Source of the DNA: Maliibacterium massiliense
GTDB taxonomy: Bacteria; Bacillota; Clostridia; Christensenellales; Maliibacteriaceae
Length of the DNA stretch: 64,000 nucleotides
Reading direction: 5' to 3'
Assembly: GCF_900604345.1 (NCBI RefSeq)
Contig: NZ_LR026983.1
Span: 62,001-126,000, forward strand
Part shown: in pieces, positions 62,689-64,000 of the stretch
Position numbering within the stretch: the first letter of the stretch is position 1
How the letters are laid out: the number at the start of each line of letters is the position of its first letter
Notes under the pieces: model-generated
What the model saw: only the letters and a program-made list of their open reading frames with translations
Database searches by the model: none
Told to the model about the DNA's origin: nothing
Made by a program: the position numbers and the translations under genes

Positions 62689-64000
62689 ATGGATCAGATA
62701 AAGGGTTTCTTTCAAAAAATCGGTCTGTTTTTCTGCAATGTCGGCGCGTCGGTCGCATCGTTTTTCACGCGCTTGACACATCGGGGAAAGGCGGATGGGC
62801 GTGCGCGGCGCAGCGCGCAGGACGACGCGCTGGGCAACACCACCGTCCTCCCCTCCCAGCAGGCGCGCCGCGGCACCCGGCCCGCCACGCAGAGGACGGC
62901 AAAGCAGAACCTGCCCTTCTTTTACTTCAAGCGCCGCCCCCGCCAGAAGAATTTTATTCTCTCGGTGCTGGTCACATGCCTGAGCATGTACCTGGTCTCC
63001 GCGCTGGTGCTGTGCACCGCGGGCATGGGCGCGGTGCTGGGCGTGGCTAAGGCGTATGTGGAGACCACCCCCACGCTGGACGTAGCGGAGATCAACGACC
63101 AGAATCAGACCTCCTTCATCTACGACGGCAACGGCGAGTTGATCACCTCCTTCGCCTCGGTGGAAAACCGCATCATGGCGCGCTACGAGGAGATCCCCGA
63201 GACCCTCAAAAACGCGTTCGTGGCCGTGGAGGACGTGCGCTTCTGGTCGCACAACGGCGTGGACATCAAGCGCCTGATCGGCGTGGTCTTCTCCAACTTT
63301 GCCAATGAAAGCGTGCAGGGCGGCTCCACCATCACCCAGCAGCTGGTCAAGCAGCGCCTGCTGACAAGCGAGCGCTCCTACAAGCGCAAGATACAGGAGG
63401 CGTACCTGGCCCTGCAGCTGGAGCAGGTGTACAGCAAGGAGCAGATCCTCGAGGCGTACATGAACACCATCCACCTGGGCGGCTCCAACTACGGCGTCAA
63501 GGCCGCGGCGTATGACTACTTCGGCAAGGAGCTCGACCAGCTCACCCTGCGTGAAAGCGCGATGATCGCGGGCCTGACACAGAACCCCTCGCTCTACAAT
63601 CCTCGCCTGAATTTTTATGACCGCAATAAGCCCGAGCGCACCAACGACCGCACCAACACCGTGCTCAAGCGCATGTACACGGCGGGCTTTATTACAAAGG
63701 AAGAATACGACCAGGCGCTGCAGGAGCAGCTGCAGGTGCTGGAGGAATCCCAGCGCCAGTCGATGTACGAGATGCCCTACTTTGTGGAGTACGCGGTGTA
63801 CGATATCGTCACCTTCATGCTGCAGCAGCGCAACCTGCCCGATACCAAAACAAACCGCACCACGCTGGAAAACGAGCTGCGCACCAAGGGATACCATATC
63901 TACACTACGGTGGATCCCGCGATACAAAAATCCACGGAGAATATCGCATACACCTGGAACCGCTACCCGCGCATGGCAAGCGCTGCTGACAGCGTCATCA
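62689..64000 (+). CDS. Class A penicillin-binding protein (PBP1A type), 3' end beyond the window
   Basis: The first 437 codons are present and still open at the right edge. A basic, poorly conserved cytoplasmic tail (about 1-92) precedes one membrane helix (93-125), then the GT51 glycosyltransferase domain: AFVAVEDVRFWSHNGVD (catalytic Glu in EDVRFWSH), GGSTITQQLVKQ, RKIQEAYLALQLEQ, and NTIHLGGSNYGVKAAAYDYFGK. The transpeptidase domain begins near the right edge (YHIYTTVDPAIQ). AAAGGAGG lies 13 nt before the ATG. It polymerises and crosslinks peptidoglycan. Confidence 0.95.
   Translation, partial: MDQIKGFFQKIGLFFCNVGASVASFFTRLTHRGKADGRARRSAQDDALGNTTVLPSQQARRGTRPATQRTAKQNLPFFYFKRRPRQKNFILSVLVTCLSMYLVSALVLCTAGMGAVLGVAKAYVETTPTLDVAEINDQNQTSFIYDGNGELITSFASVENRIMARYEEIPETLKNAFVAVEDVRFWSHNGVDIKRLIGVVFSNFANESVQGGSTITQQLVKQRLLTSERSYKRKIQEAYLALQLEQVYSKEQILEAYMNTIHLGGSNYGVKAAAYDYFGKELDQLTLRESAMIAGLTQNPSLYNPRLNFYDRNKPERTNDRTNTVLKRMYTAGFITKEEYDQALQEQLQVLEESQRQSMYEMPYFVEYAVYDIVTFMLQQRNLPDTKTNRTTLENELRTKGYHIYTTVDPAIQKSTENIAYTWNRYPRMASAADSVI

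Overview
The window is a GC-rich (roughly 60% by eye) stretch of chromosome from an anaerobic, spore-forming member of the Clostridia. The markers are the six-cysteine SCIFF peptide with its radical SAM maturase, HemZ, IreB, the sporulation proteins YlbJ and YunB, an IscR/NifS/IscU-type Fe-S locus and an FprA-type flavodiiron protein. The family cannot be fixed from this sequence; a GC-rich lineage such as Christensenellales or Oscillospirales is a guess. Almost all genes lie on the minus strand; only five (MerR regulator, tmcAL, ylbJ, fprA and the PBP1A gene running off the right edge) are on the plus strand. No tRNA, rRNA, insertion sequence or prophage was seen.

Layout. 0-3.6 kb: rpsB-tsf, then pyrH-frr-small ORF-uppS (translation and start of cell-wall lipid synthesis). 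3.6-8.8 kb: DUF1292 protein, ruvX, ireB, AI-2E-type permease, two small surface/stress-type genes, iscU-nifS-iscR; alaS, often found between the permease and ireB, is absent. 9-11.3 kb: a MATE exporter divergent from a MerR regulator, with a 19-bp-spacer promoter. 11.3-24.8 kb: glyA; hisS-aspS-tcdA-rseC-trxA; recJ-relA-dtd-MBL hydrolase-hemZ. 24.9-30.2 kb: secDF, scfB, scfA, a TIGR04086 membrane protein and yceD-rpmF. 30.2-39.4 kb: pta-ackA, tmcAL, patatin, ylbJ, yajC, tgt, fprA.

40.1-47.6 kb is the most accessory-looking metabolic locus: an IclR regulator with an inverted-repeat operator, a complete Liv/HAAT-type ABC transporter (binding protein, two permeases, two ATPases) and three tandem, divergent RpiB/LacA/LacB-family proteins. 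No one of the three has the full set of RpiB catalytic residues: one keeps the Cys, another keeps the His. 47.9-53.3 kb holds a DUF4854-like lipoprotein and a cyclic-di-GMP operon (two intact GGDEF proteins and one degenerate GGDEF-EAL protein) preceded by a leader of about 255 nt with several strong helices, which I could not match to a known riboswitch class.

53.5-64 kb: queA, then a decayed orphan CRISPR array with type I-C-like repeats abutting ruvB, then ruvBAC, a membrane protein, proA, yebC, a lipoprotein, a Nudix protein, yunB and the start of a class A penicillin-binding protein. Promoters and terminators were assigned by eye from -35/-10 spacing and hairpin plus T-run. In three places the TGA stop of one gene forms part of the -35 element of the next.
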